Assembly: GCF_009741925.1 (NCBI RefSeq)
Contig: NZ_WPCC01000004.1
Span: forward strand, 1-64,000
DNA from: Natronomonas sp. CBA1123
GTDB taxonomy: Archaea; Halobacteriota; Halobacteria; Halobacteriales; Haloarculaceae
Length of the DNA stretch: 64,000 bases
Direction of reading: 5' to 3'
Part shown: positions 8,122-15,707 of the stretch, piece by piece
Position numbering within the stretch: the stretch's first letter is position 1
Layout of the letters: every line of letters begins with the position of its first letter
Notes under the pieces: model-generated
Told to the model about the DNA's origin: nothing
The model's input: the letters and a program-made list of their open reading frames with translations, nothing else
Database searches by the model: none
Translations under genes and position numbers: made by a program

Positions 8122-10150
8122 GTGTCACAGCAGGTCGCCGAGGTCGACACGCTGTTCCTCCACGAGGCGCGTGACGATTTCACCGTGGTAATCCGCCGCG
8201 ACGGCGAGCGACTGCTACAGGGCCGTCTCGACCTCAAGGAGACGAGTGCCGGTCCCCGTCCCGGCCGCTTTCGGGTGAAAGACGGCGACGACGAGATACC
8301 GCGCCGCCCCGAGCAGTTCGTCGAGATGGCTCGACGCGCCGGCCGAATCCGCATCTCCCAGCAGACCTCCCGGGAGGGCCGCCGGGACCTCGAGGCCATG
8401 CTGGAGGGGTATCAACTCGACGCGAAACAGGTCCGGACCTGCCGCATCTGTGCGGGCAAGGGCCGATACTCGCCGCTGACCTCCGAGACGGCCATCAAAT
8501 ACGACAACGAACACATCTGTCTCGACTGTGCGAAACGGGAGCTCGAACGGGAGGCGAACTATCGTGGCCTTCGCTCGGGCGCGCGGGACCGCCTCGAGGA
8601 CCTCCTGTTGGAGGTCGGCGACCTCGAACGCGTTGCGAACCTGCTCTCGGGGCAACTCGACCCCGAGTTGACGAAGTTCGACGAGATTTCGGCGACGACC
8701 GACGACATCGACCTCGTTCCGACGAGCGACATCGACGTACACCCGGAGTTGAAAACGCGACTCGAAGAGTTCGACACCCTGCTGCCCGTCCAGAGCCTCG
8801 CCGTCGACAACGACCTCCTGAAGGGACGGGACCAGCTCGTCGTCAGCGCCACCGCGACCGGCAAGACGCTGGTCGGCGAACTCGCCGGCATCGACCGCGC
8901 GCTGAAAGGGGAAGGGAAGATGCTGTTTCTCGTCCCCCTCGTCGCGCTGGCGAACCAGAAACACGAGGACTTCGAGGACGACTACGGCGACTTACTGGAC
9001 GTGACGTTGCGGGTCGGCGCCTCCCGCATCCGGGATTCGGGCAACCGCTTCGACCCCGGAGCCGATGTCATCGTCGGCACTTACGAGGGCATCGACCACG
9101 CGCTGCGGACCGGCAAGGACCTCGGCGACATCGGCACCGTCGTCATCGACGAGGTCCATACGCTGGGCGAGGAGGAACGCGGCCACCGCCTCGACGGACT
9201 CATCTCGCGGCTCAAACACTACTCGGAGAGCAACGACTGCGACACCCAGTACGTCTATCTCTCCGCGACGGTCGGCAATCCCGGCGACCTCGCCGGGAAA
9301 CTCGACGCTCAACTCATCGAGTTCGAGGAACGTCCGGTGCCCATCGAGCGCCACGTTACCTTCGCCGACGGTGGCGAGAAGTTGGACATCGAGAACAAAC
9401 TCGTCCGGCGGGCCTTCGACTCGAAATCCTCGAAGGGGTATCGCGGCCAGACAATCATTTTCACGAACTCCCGGCGGCGCTGTCACGAGATATCCCGACA
9501 ACTCGAGTACGATTCGGCGCCGTATCACGCGGGTCTCGATTACGGCCGCCGCAAGCAGGTCGAACGGCAGTTCGGCGAGCAGGACCTCGCGGCCGTCGTC
9601 ACCACGGCGGCGCTCGCGGCGGGGGTCGACTTCCCGGCTTCACAGGTCATCTTCGACTCGCTGGCGATGGGCATCGAGTGGCTCTCGGTTCAGGAGTTCG
9701 AACAGATGCTGGGCCGCGCGGGCCGCCCGGACTACCACGACAAGGGGACCGTCTACACGCTCGTCGAACCCGACTGCTCGTATCACAGTTCGATGGAGAT
9801 GACCGAAGACGAGGTGGCGTTCAAACTGTTGAAGGGGGGAGATGGAGCCGGTCGTCACGCGCTACGACGAGGCCGCCGCAATCGAGGAGACGCTCGCCAA
9901 CATCACCGTCGCGGGCAAGCGGGCGAAGGCGCTCAACGACCGCATGGTCGGGGAGGTGCCGACGAAACACGCCGTCGGCAAACTCATCGAGTACGAGTTC
10001 ATCGACGGCTTCCAGCCGACGCCGCTCGGGCGAGCGGTCACCGAACACTTCCTCGCGCCCGACGAGGCCTTCGCGATGCTCGATGCGATTCGGAAGGGCG
10101 TCGACCCCTACGAACTCGTCGCGGAAATCGAACTCCGCGACGAGCACTGA
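8122..10150 (+). pseudogene. DEAD/DEAH-box helicase, frameshifted near the C-terminus
   Basis: A superfamily 2 helicase of a type widespread in haloarchaea. An N-terminal domain with a CRIC...CLDC zinc-ribbon-like motif (about residues 107-137) is followed by TATGKT (Walker A, about 245), DEVH (about 342), LSATVGNP, IIFTNSRRRC (motif IV) and QMLGRAGRPDYHDKG (motif VI). At 9834-9839 a run of six G shifts the frame. With one G removed the sequence continues KGEMEPVVTRYDEA and runs another 100 residues to the stop at 10150. The GTG at 8122 (MSQQVAEVDTLFLHE) is taken as start. The lesion in a G run suggests a base-calling error. The protein is probably a DNA or RNA unwinding enzyme of uncertain pathway. 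Confidence 0.85.
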
Positions 10151-10384
10151 TTACTCGGCGGGCGCGATGCGCCACGTCGTCGCGTTGGTGTAGGACCACT
10201 GCTCGATGTCGAGGGTCTCCGCCGAATCCTGCAGTCGGCCGAGCAGCACGCCAATTTGGGACGCCGAGAGGTCGAGGTCTTCCGCGAGGAACTTGCTCTT
10301 GACGTATATCTCGCCGTCGGCCGCGCGACGTTCGAGGTACTCGAGGAGGCGGCCGGCGGGGTGGGTCTGTTGGCGCATCGTCAT
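10151..10384 (-). CDS. Small haloarchaeal wHTH-like protein
   Basis: A 77-residue protein beginning MTMRQQTHPAGRLLEYLERRA. The segment EIYVKSKFLAEDLDLSASQIGVLLGRLQD (in two adjoining parts, about residues 25-53) reads as a helix-turn-helix in which SASQIGVLLGRL is the recognition helix. The C-terminal IEQWSYTNATTWRIAP looks like a beta wing. I recall a family of this kind in haloarchaea without known function. Its ATG overlaps the TGA of the upstream membrane-protein gene (ATGA), so the two are translationally coupled. Confidence 0.75.
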   Translation of the reverse strand: MTMRQQTHPAGRLLEYLERRAADGEIYVKSKFLAEDLDLSASQIGVLLGRLQDSAETLDIEQWSYTNATTWRIAPAE

Positions 10385-10617
10385 GGCTGTGAGCGGTGCT
10401 GGTGGCCGACGACTATCGAGACGGCATTGAGCGCGACCAACGCGACCAGTTCGGTTTCGGAGACGACACCGGCGTCGTACAGCAGGACCGCGACCACGTA
10501 CACCAGCGGGAAGACGGCGGCGGCCCAGAACGCCACCCCCTCGACGATACTGAGGAGCGTTCCGGTGGCCGCCCGGAGGGGTTCGAACAGTCGGCGAGGC
10601 ACCGTGACGTGTCGCAT
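10381..10617 (-). CDS. Small membrane protein
   Basis: A 78-residue protein starting MRHVTVPRRLFEPLRAATG. It has two hydrophobic segments, about residues 22-45 (VEGVAFWAAAVFPLVYVVAV) and about 50-70 (VALVALNAVSIVVG), and a short His-rich tail. It is a two-pass membrane protein of unknown function. A start nine codons upstream is possible. The stop overlaps the start of the downstream HTH-like gene, making a two-gene operon. Confidence 0.65.
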   Translation of the reverse strand: MRHVTVPRRLFEPLRAATGTLLSIVEGVAFWAAAVFPLVYVVAVLLYDAGVVSETELVALVALNAVSIVVGHQHRSQP

Positions 10618-10702
10618 ACGAGAGCGAACGCACGGGGATATCAAAGGGGTACCCTAAGCTCAAACGGCCGTTTGTGCTACTCGGTCTCAAAAGACAACGG
10701 CG

Positions 10703-10978
10703 CTACACTAATAGCGGTGCCATCGTCCCGACGAAGGCGATGTCGAGATACGCCAACGCGATGACGAGTATCGCACCGGGGACGCCGCCGACGGCACAGA
10801 CGAGCACCGCCACCGCCGTTATCTCTATCGGCACTCCCAGGAAACTGGCTACGAACAGGATTATCACGCCGACGACGGCGTTGACGATGAACGGTTTGAC
10901 GGCCTTGATGACTCGATAGGCGCCGAACAGCAGCGCCAACACGAGCACGAACAGGCCGATTTCGACTGGTGTTACCAT
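10703..10978 (-). CDS. BofA-like small membrane protein
   Basis: A 91-residue hydrophobic protein beginning MVTPVEIGLFVLVLALLFGA. It has the KPFIVNAVVGVIILFVASFLG block and a GGVPGAILVIALAYLDIAF ending. This matches archaeal members of the pro-sigmaK processing inhibitor BofA family. In Bacillus, BofA is a membrane inhibitor of a site-2 protease; the archaeal role is unknown. The window also encodes an M50 protease at 5543-6767, but the genes are not linked in an operon. The upstream in-frame extension (20 residues) is hydrophilic and does not look like the family. Confidence 0.75.
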   Translation of the reverse strand: MVTPVEIGLFVLVLALLFGAYRVIKAVKPFIVNAVVGVIILFVASFLGVPIEITAVAVLVCAVGGVPGAILVIALAYLDIAFVGTMAPLLV

Positions 10979-11063
10979 ATCGACGCGATTCTCTGTGCGA
11001 AGATATAGCCCTTGGGGCCCGGAACGAAACGTTTTCACGCTCGGGGGGTCTCGGTAGGAATGC

Positions 11064-11136
11064 GGGACCGTGGGGTAGCTTGGTATCCTTCAGCGTTTGG
11101 GACGCTGTAACCCCGATTCAAATTCGGGCGGTCCCA
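11064..11136 (+). tRNA. trnP: tRNA-Pro (anticodon TGG)
   Basis: A complete cloverleaf of 73 nt. Acceptor GGGACCG pairs with CGGTCCC, with discriminator A. The anticodon arm CAGCG-TTTGGGA-CGCTG gives anticodon TGG. The T arm CCCGA-TTCAAAT-TCGGG is canonical, and a D arm with GGTAGCTTGG is present. There is no intron, and the 3' CCA is not encoded. It decodes CCA and, by wobble, other Pro codons. Confidence 0.95.
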
Positions 11137-11165
11137 CTTTCTGTCGAGGTGTTTCGGCCCAGTAG

Positions 11166-11732
11166 CTACTCCGACGGCGCCGTCGCCGTGAGCAGGAACG
11201 TTTCCGGTCGAACGGCCTCGTGCGTGACGGTGAACCCCGCCTCCCGGAGGGCGTCGACCGCTTCCTCGGCGGTGAATCGCTCGTCGACCGGCGGACCATA
11301 GCTTCCGTCGCCCGAGGCGGCCCAGTCGACGATGGCGAGGGTTCCCTCGCTTTTCAGCACGCGAGCGATTTCTGCGAGCGCCTCGTCGCTGGCGAACTCG
11401 TGGTACGTCATCGTCGAGAACGCACCGTCGAGGCTCCCGGTGGCGAGCGGGAGGTCGCCCACGCCGCTCGTCACGAGTTCGACGTTGTCCGGAACGCCTT
11501 TCTCTCGGTAGTAGTCGTGCATCGACTCCTGAACGTCGACTGCGTGCACCGTGTCGACGTGCGGGGCAACGTCGTCGGTGAAAAACCCCGTGCCGCTCCC
11601 GAAGTCGGCGACGTGGTCGTCGTCGCTCGGCGAGAGCGCCCAGAGCAACTCCTCGGCCGAGAGGAACCGATACCGCTTGCCCGCCTCTTCGAGCTTGTCG
11701 GCACGCTCGGCGTCGAAGGTGTGAAACCCCAT
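11166..11732 (-). CDS. Class I SAM-dependent methyltransferase
   Basis: A 188-residue Rossmann-fold methyltransferase. ADFGSGTGFFTD at about residues 43-54 is motif I (SAM binding), HAVDVQ about 63-68 motif II, and MTYHEFASDEALAEIARVLK (about 108-127) the post-motif III region. VDWAASGD follows. It is of the small UbiE-like type and the substrate is unknown. Its ATG shares a base with the stop of the upstream DUF302 gene (TAATG), so they are cotranscribed and coupled. Confidence 0.82.
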   Translation of the reverse strand: MGFHTFDAERADKLEEAGKRYRFLSAEELLWALSPSDDDHVADFGSGTGFFTDDVAPHVDTVHAVDVQESMHDYYREKGVPDNVELVTSGVGDLPLATGSLDGAFSTMTYHEFASDEALAEIARVLKSEGTLAIVDWAASGDGSYGPPVDERFTAEEAVDALREAGFTVTHEAVRPETFLLTATAPSE

Positions 11733-12172
11733 TATAGGTTCTCGAAGGCGTCGTCGACGAGTTCACCAGTCTCGGCCACGATGTCCGCCATCTCCTCGTC
11801 GTCGGGTGCCATGCCGATGAGCCGGGCGATGCGCATAATCGAGACGTGATAGACGCGCTGGGTGCCGGGACTCTCCTCCCAGATAACGACGTTGCAGGGC
11901 ATCAGCGCGCCGAGTTTGTTGTCGGTCGCGTTGAGCGCCTTCTCGGCAACCGCCGGATTGCAGGCGCCGAGCACGTAGTAGGGGTCTCGGCCGGCGTCGA
12001 CCTTCTCGTTGAGCATCTCCGAGGGCGAGAACTCGACTGGGATGCCGAACCCGGCGTCTGTGAACACCTCGCGGACGTGTTCGATGGCTTCCTCGTGGTC
12101 CATCTCCAGGGTCGCTTCGGCTTCACCGATGTCGTCGGGGCTAATCTGTGTCGGGTCAATTGGGAGCGTCAT
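11732..12172 (-). CDS. DUF302 domain protein
   Basis: A 146-residue protein of the DUF302 family. The central part contains VREVFTDAGFGIPVEF, YYVLGACNPAVAEKAL and LGALMPCNVVIWEE, which are the conserved blocks; the family folds as a small alpha/beta barrel and its function is unresolved. The two conserved cysteines (in GACNP and MPCNV) could bind a metal or be redox active. It is the first gene of a two-gene operon with a methyltransferase and is divergent from the DsbA-like gene. Confidence 0.85.
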   Translation of the reverse strand: MTLPIDPTQISPDDIGEAEATLEMDHEEAIEHVREVFTDAGFGIPVEFSPSEMLNEKVDAGRDPYYVLGACNPAVAEKALNATDNKLGALMPCNVVIWEESPGTQRVYHVSIMRIARLIGMAPDDEEMADIVAETGELVDDAFENL

Positions 12173-12317
12173 TCCTGTGGAGTATTGGGCTCTCGGGACA
12201 AACCCCTTTCGGGTTCTTCGGATGAATGGTGGCGGGAACGCACTCGGCCTTGTGAGTCACCTCCGAAGTCGCACGACCGAAACACAAATGACGTTGGATA
12301 GTGGCACTTGCACGTGA

Positions 12318-13055
12318 ATGGATAGCAAGAGCAAGATTACGCGCAGGCGGGCGATCGCCGCCGGCGGTGCGACGGTCCTGTTCGGCGGTGGAGTCGCGTA
12401 CCTCGCATCCGGCTCCGAATCCGACGAACCCGAATACGTCCCGGAGACGTTCCACACCAGCGAGGAGACGACCGGATTCGGTGTCGAACTCGCCGGGCGA
12501 CCGCTCGTGGGTGACCCTGATGCGACGGTCGACGTCTACTACTGGACGGACTACCTGTGTCCGTTCTGCAAGAAATTCGAAACCGAAACCCTCCCGAAAA
12601 TCGGCTCGAACTACATCGACACCGGGGACGTGCGACTCGTCGTCTTGCCGTATCCGAACATCGGCGAGTACTCGATGCCGTCGGCCGTCTGGAGTCGCTG
12701 CGTCTGGCGAACCGTCGCAAGGACCAACCCCGAAGCATTCTGGCGGTGGCACGAGGCAGCGTTCGACGCCCAATCGGAATCGGGCCACGACTGGGCCGAT
12801 GAGGCGACGTTCAGGGAAATCACCGAACGGACCGACGGCGTTTCCGTCTCGGCCGTCGACAGCTGTCGGAAGTCCCGCGGCGACGCCATCCGTGACGCCA
12901 TCGAGACGAACGTCGGCGTCGCCCAATCGGTCGAAATCAGGGGGACGCCCGGGTTCGTCCTCTACAACCGCGACGCCGACGCGGCGGGCAAACTCGTCGG
13001 TGCACACCCCTACGACACCTTCTCGAATGCGCTTGACCGGGTGTTGGAAGCGTGA
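12318..13055 (+). CDS. Tat-exported DsbA-like thiol oxidoreductase
   Basis: A 245-residue protein with a twin-arginine signal (RRR at 9-11, then a short hydrophobic stretch to about residue 30), placing it outside the membrane. The mature domain is a DsbA/thioredoxin fold: the active site LCPFCKKF has cysteines at 81 and 84, and IRGTPGFVLY near 213 contains the cis-proline loop. A helical insertion (about 115-200) carries additional cysteines at C-terminal positions. It likely oxidises or isomerises disulfides in exported proteins. Its stop overlaps the GTG start of the next membrane-protein gene, so the pair is likely a functional unit. Confidence 0.88.
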   Translation: MDSKSKITRRRAIAAGGATVLFGGGVAYLASGSESDEPEYVPETFHTSEETTGFGVELAGRPLVGDPDATVDVYYWTDYLCPFCKKFETETLPKIGSNYIDTGDVRLVVLPYPNIGEYSMPSAVWSRCVWRTVARTNPEAFWRWHEAAFDAQSESGHDWADEATFREITERTDGVSVSAVDSCRKSRGDAIRDAIETNVGVAQSVEIRGTPGFVLYNRDADAAGKLVGAHPYDTFSNALDRVLEA

Positions 13056-13588
13056 GTATCACACGCGATTCGGCTCCGGCGTGGCTCCGAGGGCTCCCCG
13101 ACGCACTCGGCTATCCGCTCACCTCCGATGGCCGACTCGTGACTGCCGGCGTCGTGACCGTCCTCGCGTATTCGGTTTTGGTGTTGAGTACGTTCCCGCA
13201 GTTCACGATTCAACTCCTGACGAGGAATCCGGCCGACCTCCTCTACGGGATTGCCGCCCTCACGCGGGAAACGTATCTGAGCGTCGGGTGGCTCGGACTC
13301 TTCTTGGTCGTGACCTACGCGCTGTTGACGGGTATCGCGACGACGCATGCGATTACCCTCTTCCGGCGGGCCCGCCGAACGAGTGCGTCGACGATGCTCG
13401 GCGTCGTTCCCGGGTTCCTCGCGGCCGGGTGTGCGAGTTGCGGTGCCGGCGTTCTCGGCGCGCTCGGCTTCGTCGGTGCGATGGCCGCACTGCCCTTCGA
13501 GGGGAACCTCCTCCGACTCGGCGGCATCCTGCTGTTGCTGTTTTTCCTCGGGCGAACGGGTAATCCACAGACGTGCTCGATTGCGTGA
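13052..13588 (+). CDS. Membrane protein with CxxC motif, partner of DsbA-like protein
   Basis: A 178-residue membrane protein with about four hydrophobic segments (about residues 30-50, 80-100, 115-145 and 148-168). The motif GCASCGAG places cysteines at 127 and 130 inside or at the edge of a membrane helix, and another cysteine is at 175. The GTGA overlap with the DsbA-like gene implies coupled translation. I infer that it passes electrons between the DsbA-like protein and a membrane or cytoplasmic partner, as DsbB, VKOR or CcdA do, but it is not clearly any of these families. A MerT-like metal transporter is another possibility. Confidence 0.65.
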   Translation: MSITRDSAPAWLRGLPDALGYPLTSDGRLVTAGVVTVLAYSVLVLSTFPQFTIQLLTRNPADLLYGIAALTRETYLSVGWLGLFLVVTYALLTGIATTHAITLFRRARRTSASTMLGVVPGFLAAGCASCGAGVLGALGFVGAMAALPFEGNLLRLGGILLLLFFLGRTGNPQTCSIA

Positions 13589-13610
13589 GTTGACGCTCTC
13601 ACCGGTTCTA

Positions 13611-13645
13611 TACTTGTGCAGAATTGCAAATTCTATACACAAGTA
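13611..13645. promoter_or_regulatory. 35-bp palindromic operator candidate
   Basis: Outer arms TACTTGTG (13611-13618) and CACAAGTA (13638-13645) and inner arms AGAATT (13620-13625) and AATTCT (13629-13634) are all perfect inverted repeats around a GCA centre. The 28 paired bases sit 37-70 nt before the HTH regulator's ATG, in AT-rich DNA that also offers TATA-like sequence. This is the expected position for an autoregulatory operator overlapping the promoter. Confidence 0.6.
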
Positions 13646-13681
13646 TTTTGGTCCCGGAGCACGTAGTCGAACGTGATACCA

Positions 13682-14077
13682 ATGGTCGACTCGATGGCTG
13701 AACAACTCCAGCAGGATATGGCGTGTGAGGGGCTCTTGGAGTGCTTTCACGGGCTCAAACGGCTCGACAGGGAGGTCTTCCAAACGCTCGTTCACACGGA
13801 CGAACCGCTGACCGTCGACGCGATTGCGGAGGCGGTCGACCGCGAGCGCTCGACGGCGTACCGCGCCGTCCAGCGGCTGCTTCAGGCCGGTTTCATCCAG
13901 AAAGAGCAGGTCAACTACGACCAGGGCGGCTACTACCACGTGTACAAACCGGCCTCGAACGTCACCGACGACATGCAGCGGTTCCTCAACGACTGGTACG
14001 CGAAGATGGGCCAACTCATCGAGGAGTTCGAGAACAAATACGAACGGAACGACGCCGCGAACTCACTCGAAGATTAG
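13682..14077 (+). CDS. Winged-helix transcriptional regulator (TrmB-like)
   Basis: A 131-residue regulator. The wHTH spans about residues 25-95: DREVFQTLVHTDEPLTVDAI, then the recognition helix RSTAYRAVQRLLQAGF and a wing ending YYHVYKPAS. The C-terminal third is a helix likely used for dimerisation. Cysteines at 15 and 21 (C-x5-C) precede the HTH and could sense thiol redox state or a metal. A GTG nine bases upstream is an alternative start. It follows the 35-bp dyad and lies between an exported DsbA-like pair and thioredoxin/thioredoxin reductase. Control of thiol-redox genes is therefore a fair inference, not a demonstrated role. Confidence 0.75.
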   Translation: MVDSMAEQLQQDMACEGLLECFHGLKRLDREVFQTLVHTDEPLTVDAIAEAVDRERSTAYRAVQRLLQAGFIQKEQVNYDQGGYYHVYKPASNVTDDMQRFLNDWYAKMGQLIEEFENKYERNDAANSLED

Positions 14078-14228
14078 TCATTCTCGGGGTTTCGAACACG
14101 GGCAATACAGCGTCGAGTCGGGTCTCTCTTTTGCCGTCGGTTACGCTCAGGTCGATAGGGTATTGCGATAGAAGTATTGTAGAAAATCCCCATAACTCTT
14201 AATTACTGCCGGTCCCTATCGAGAGGTG

Positions 14229-14588
14229 ATGACAGTCGAAACTGCTTCCGACGCAGGAGCAACCACGCCCGATGAACCACGTCCTATCGCCGGTCAGAGC
14301 GAACTGGACCAATTCGTCGCGGACAACGACGTGGTCCTCGCGGACTTCTACGCCGACTGGTGTGGTCCCTGTCAGATGATTGCGCCCGTCGTCGAGCGAC
14401 TGGCCGCGGAGACCGACGCCGCGGTCGCGAAAGTAGACGTTGACGCGAACCAACAGCTGGCGGCCGCCTACGGCGTCCGCGGGGTGCCCACGCTCGTCCT
14501 CTTCGCCGACGGCGAGCAGGTCGAGGAAATCGTCGGTGTCCAGGGCGAAGACCAACTCCGGTCGTTGATAGAGGGGTACACCGAGTAA
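14229..14588 (+). CDS. trxA: Thioredoxin
   Basis: A 119-residue thioredoxin with the classic WCGPC active site at residues 44-48, the ADFYADWCGPC strand-helix junction, and the cis-proline loop RGVPTLVLF. A roughly 25-residue hydrophilic N-terminal extension precedes the fold. It reduces cytoplasmic disulfides and is followed with no gap by thioredoxin reductase, its expected electron donor. An in-frame GTG directly before the ATG is a possible alternative start. Confidence 0.93.
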   Translation: MTVETASDAGATTPDEPRPIAGQSELDQFVADNDVVLADFYADWCGPCQMIAPVVERLAAETDAAVAKVDVDANQQLAAAYGVRGVPTLVLFADGEQVEEIVGVQGEDQLRSLIEGYTE

Positions 14589-15608
14589 ATGAGCGAGGAC
14601 ATCCACGACGTGGTCGTCGCCGGGTCGGGTATCGCCGGCCTCTCGGCGGCCGTCTACGCGGCGCGTGCCGACCTCGACCCCCTCGTCCTCGAGGGCGACG
14701 AGCCCGGTGGCCAGCTGACGCTGACCACCGACGTCGAGAACTTCCTCGGGTTCCCCGACGGCGTCGGCGGCATGGAACTCGTCCAGCGGGGCAAAGAGCA
14801 AGCCGAGCGGTTCGGCGCGACGTTCCAACACGGGAGCGTCGAGTCCGCGACCCTCGACGGGCAGCCGAAAGAACTCACCCTCTCGACGGGTGAGACGATT
14901 CGAACGCGTGCGCTCGTCGTCGCCACCGGCGCCAGCGCCCGCTGGGTCGGCGCCGAAAACGAATCCGAACTGATGGGCTACGGGCTGTCGACGTGTGCGA
15001 CCTGTGACGGTGCGTTCCACCGCGGGGACGACGTTCTCGTCATCGGCGGTGGCGACAGCGCGATGGAAGAGGCGCTGTTCCTCACGAAGTTCGCCGAGTC
15101 GGTCACCATCGTCCACCGACGCGAGGAGCTCCGCGCCTCCGAAATCATGGCCGAACGCGCCCGCGAGCACGAGGACATCGAGTTCCGCTGGAACACGGAG
15201 CTACAGGCCCTCCACGGCTCACAGGAAACGGGCGTGACCGGTGCGACGCTCGTCTCTCATCCCGACGGGTATCCGCGGGAGAAGGCCGATGCCGGCGTCG
15301 ATGTCGACACCGAAACGGTCGACGTCGGCGGCGTGTTCTACGGCGTCGGCCACACGCCGAACACGGACTTCCTGGAGGGAACGGGCGTCGAGCGCGATGA
15401 CAGCGGCTACATCGTTCCGCAGACCGACGCGGACGGTCGCCCGACTGGTCGGACGACCGTCGACGGCGTTTTCGCCGCCGGCGACGTTGCAGACCCCAAC
15501 TACCGGCAGGCGATTACGTCCGCCGGAACGGGGAGCATGGCCGCACTCGATGCTGAGGAATATCTGGAGACCCTCTCGGAACGGAAGCGCCAGCGCATCG
15601 AAGCGTAG
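14589..15608 (+). CDS. trxB: Thioredoxin reductase
   Basis: A 339-residue FAD/NAD(P)H-dependent reductase of the low-Mr TrxR type. The FAD motif GSGIAGLSAAVYAAR is near residue 12, the redox-active CATCDG places cysteines at 136 and 139, the pyridine nucleotide motif GGGDSAMEEA is near 155 and the C-terminal FAD motif GVFAAGDV near 295. It reduces the adjacent thioredoxin, and the stop of trxA abuts the ATG of trxB. The C-terminus beyond the FAD motif is normal (ITSAGTGSMAALDAEEYL). Confidence 0.95.
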   Translation: MSEDIHDVVVAGSGIAGLSAAVYAARADLDPLVLEGDEPGGQLTLTTDVENFLGFPDGVGGMELVQRGKEQAERFGATFQHGSVESATLDGQPKELTLSTGETIRTRALVVATGASARWVGAENESELMGYGLSTCATCDGAFHRGDDVLVIGGGDSAMEEALFLTKFAESVTIVHRREELRASEIMAERAREHEDIEFRWNTELQALHGSQETGVTGATLVSHPDGYPREKADAGVDVDTETVDVGGVFYGVGHTPNTDFLEGTGVERDDSGYIVPQTDADGRPTGRTTVDGVFAAGDVADPNYRQAITSAGTGSMAALDAEEYLETLSERKRQRIEA

Positions 15609-15707
15609 TCCCTTTCGACGGCGGGCCGTCGCCGCACGGTTCCGTTTGGACGGGTTTGTCAGAACGTTTTGTAAGGCACTCCTCGACCGGCCGGTAGAGC
15701 GACCAGC

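Noticed and set aside
9834-9839. Programmed frameshift in the helicase gene
   Set aside because: The same kind of one-base run lesion occurs in four other unrelated genes, which favours base-calling error over recoding.
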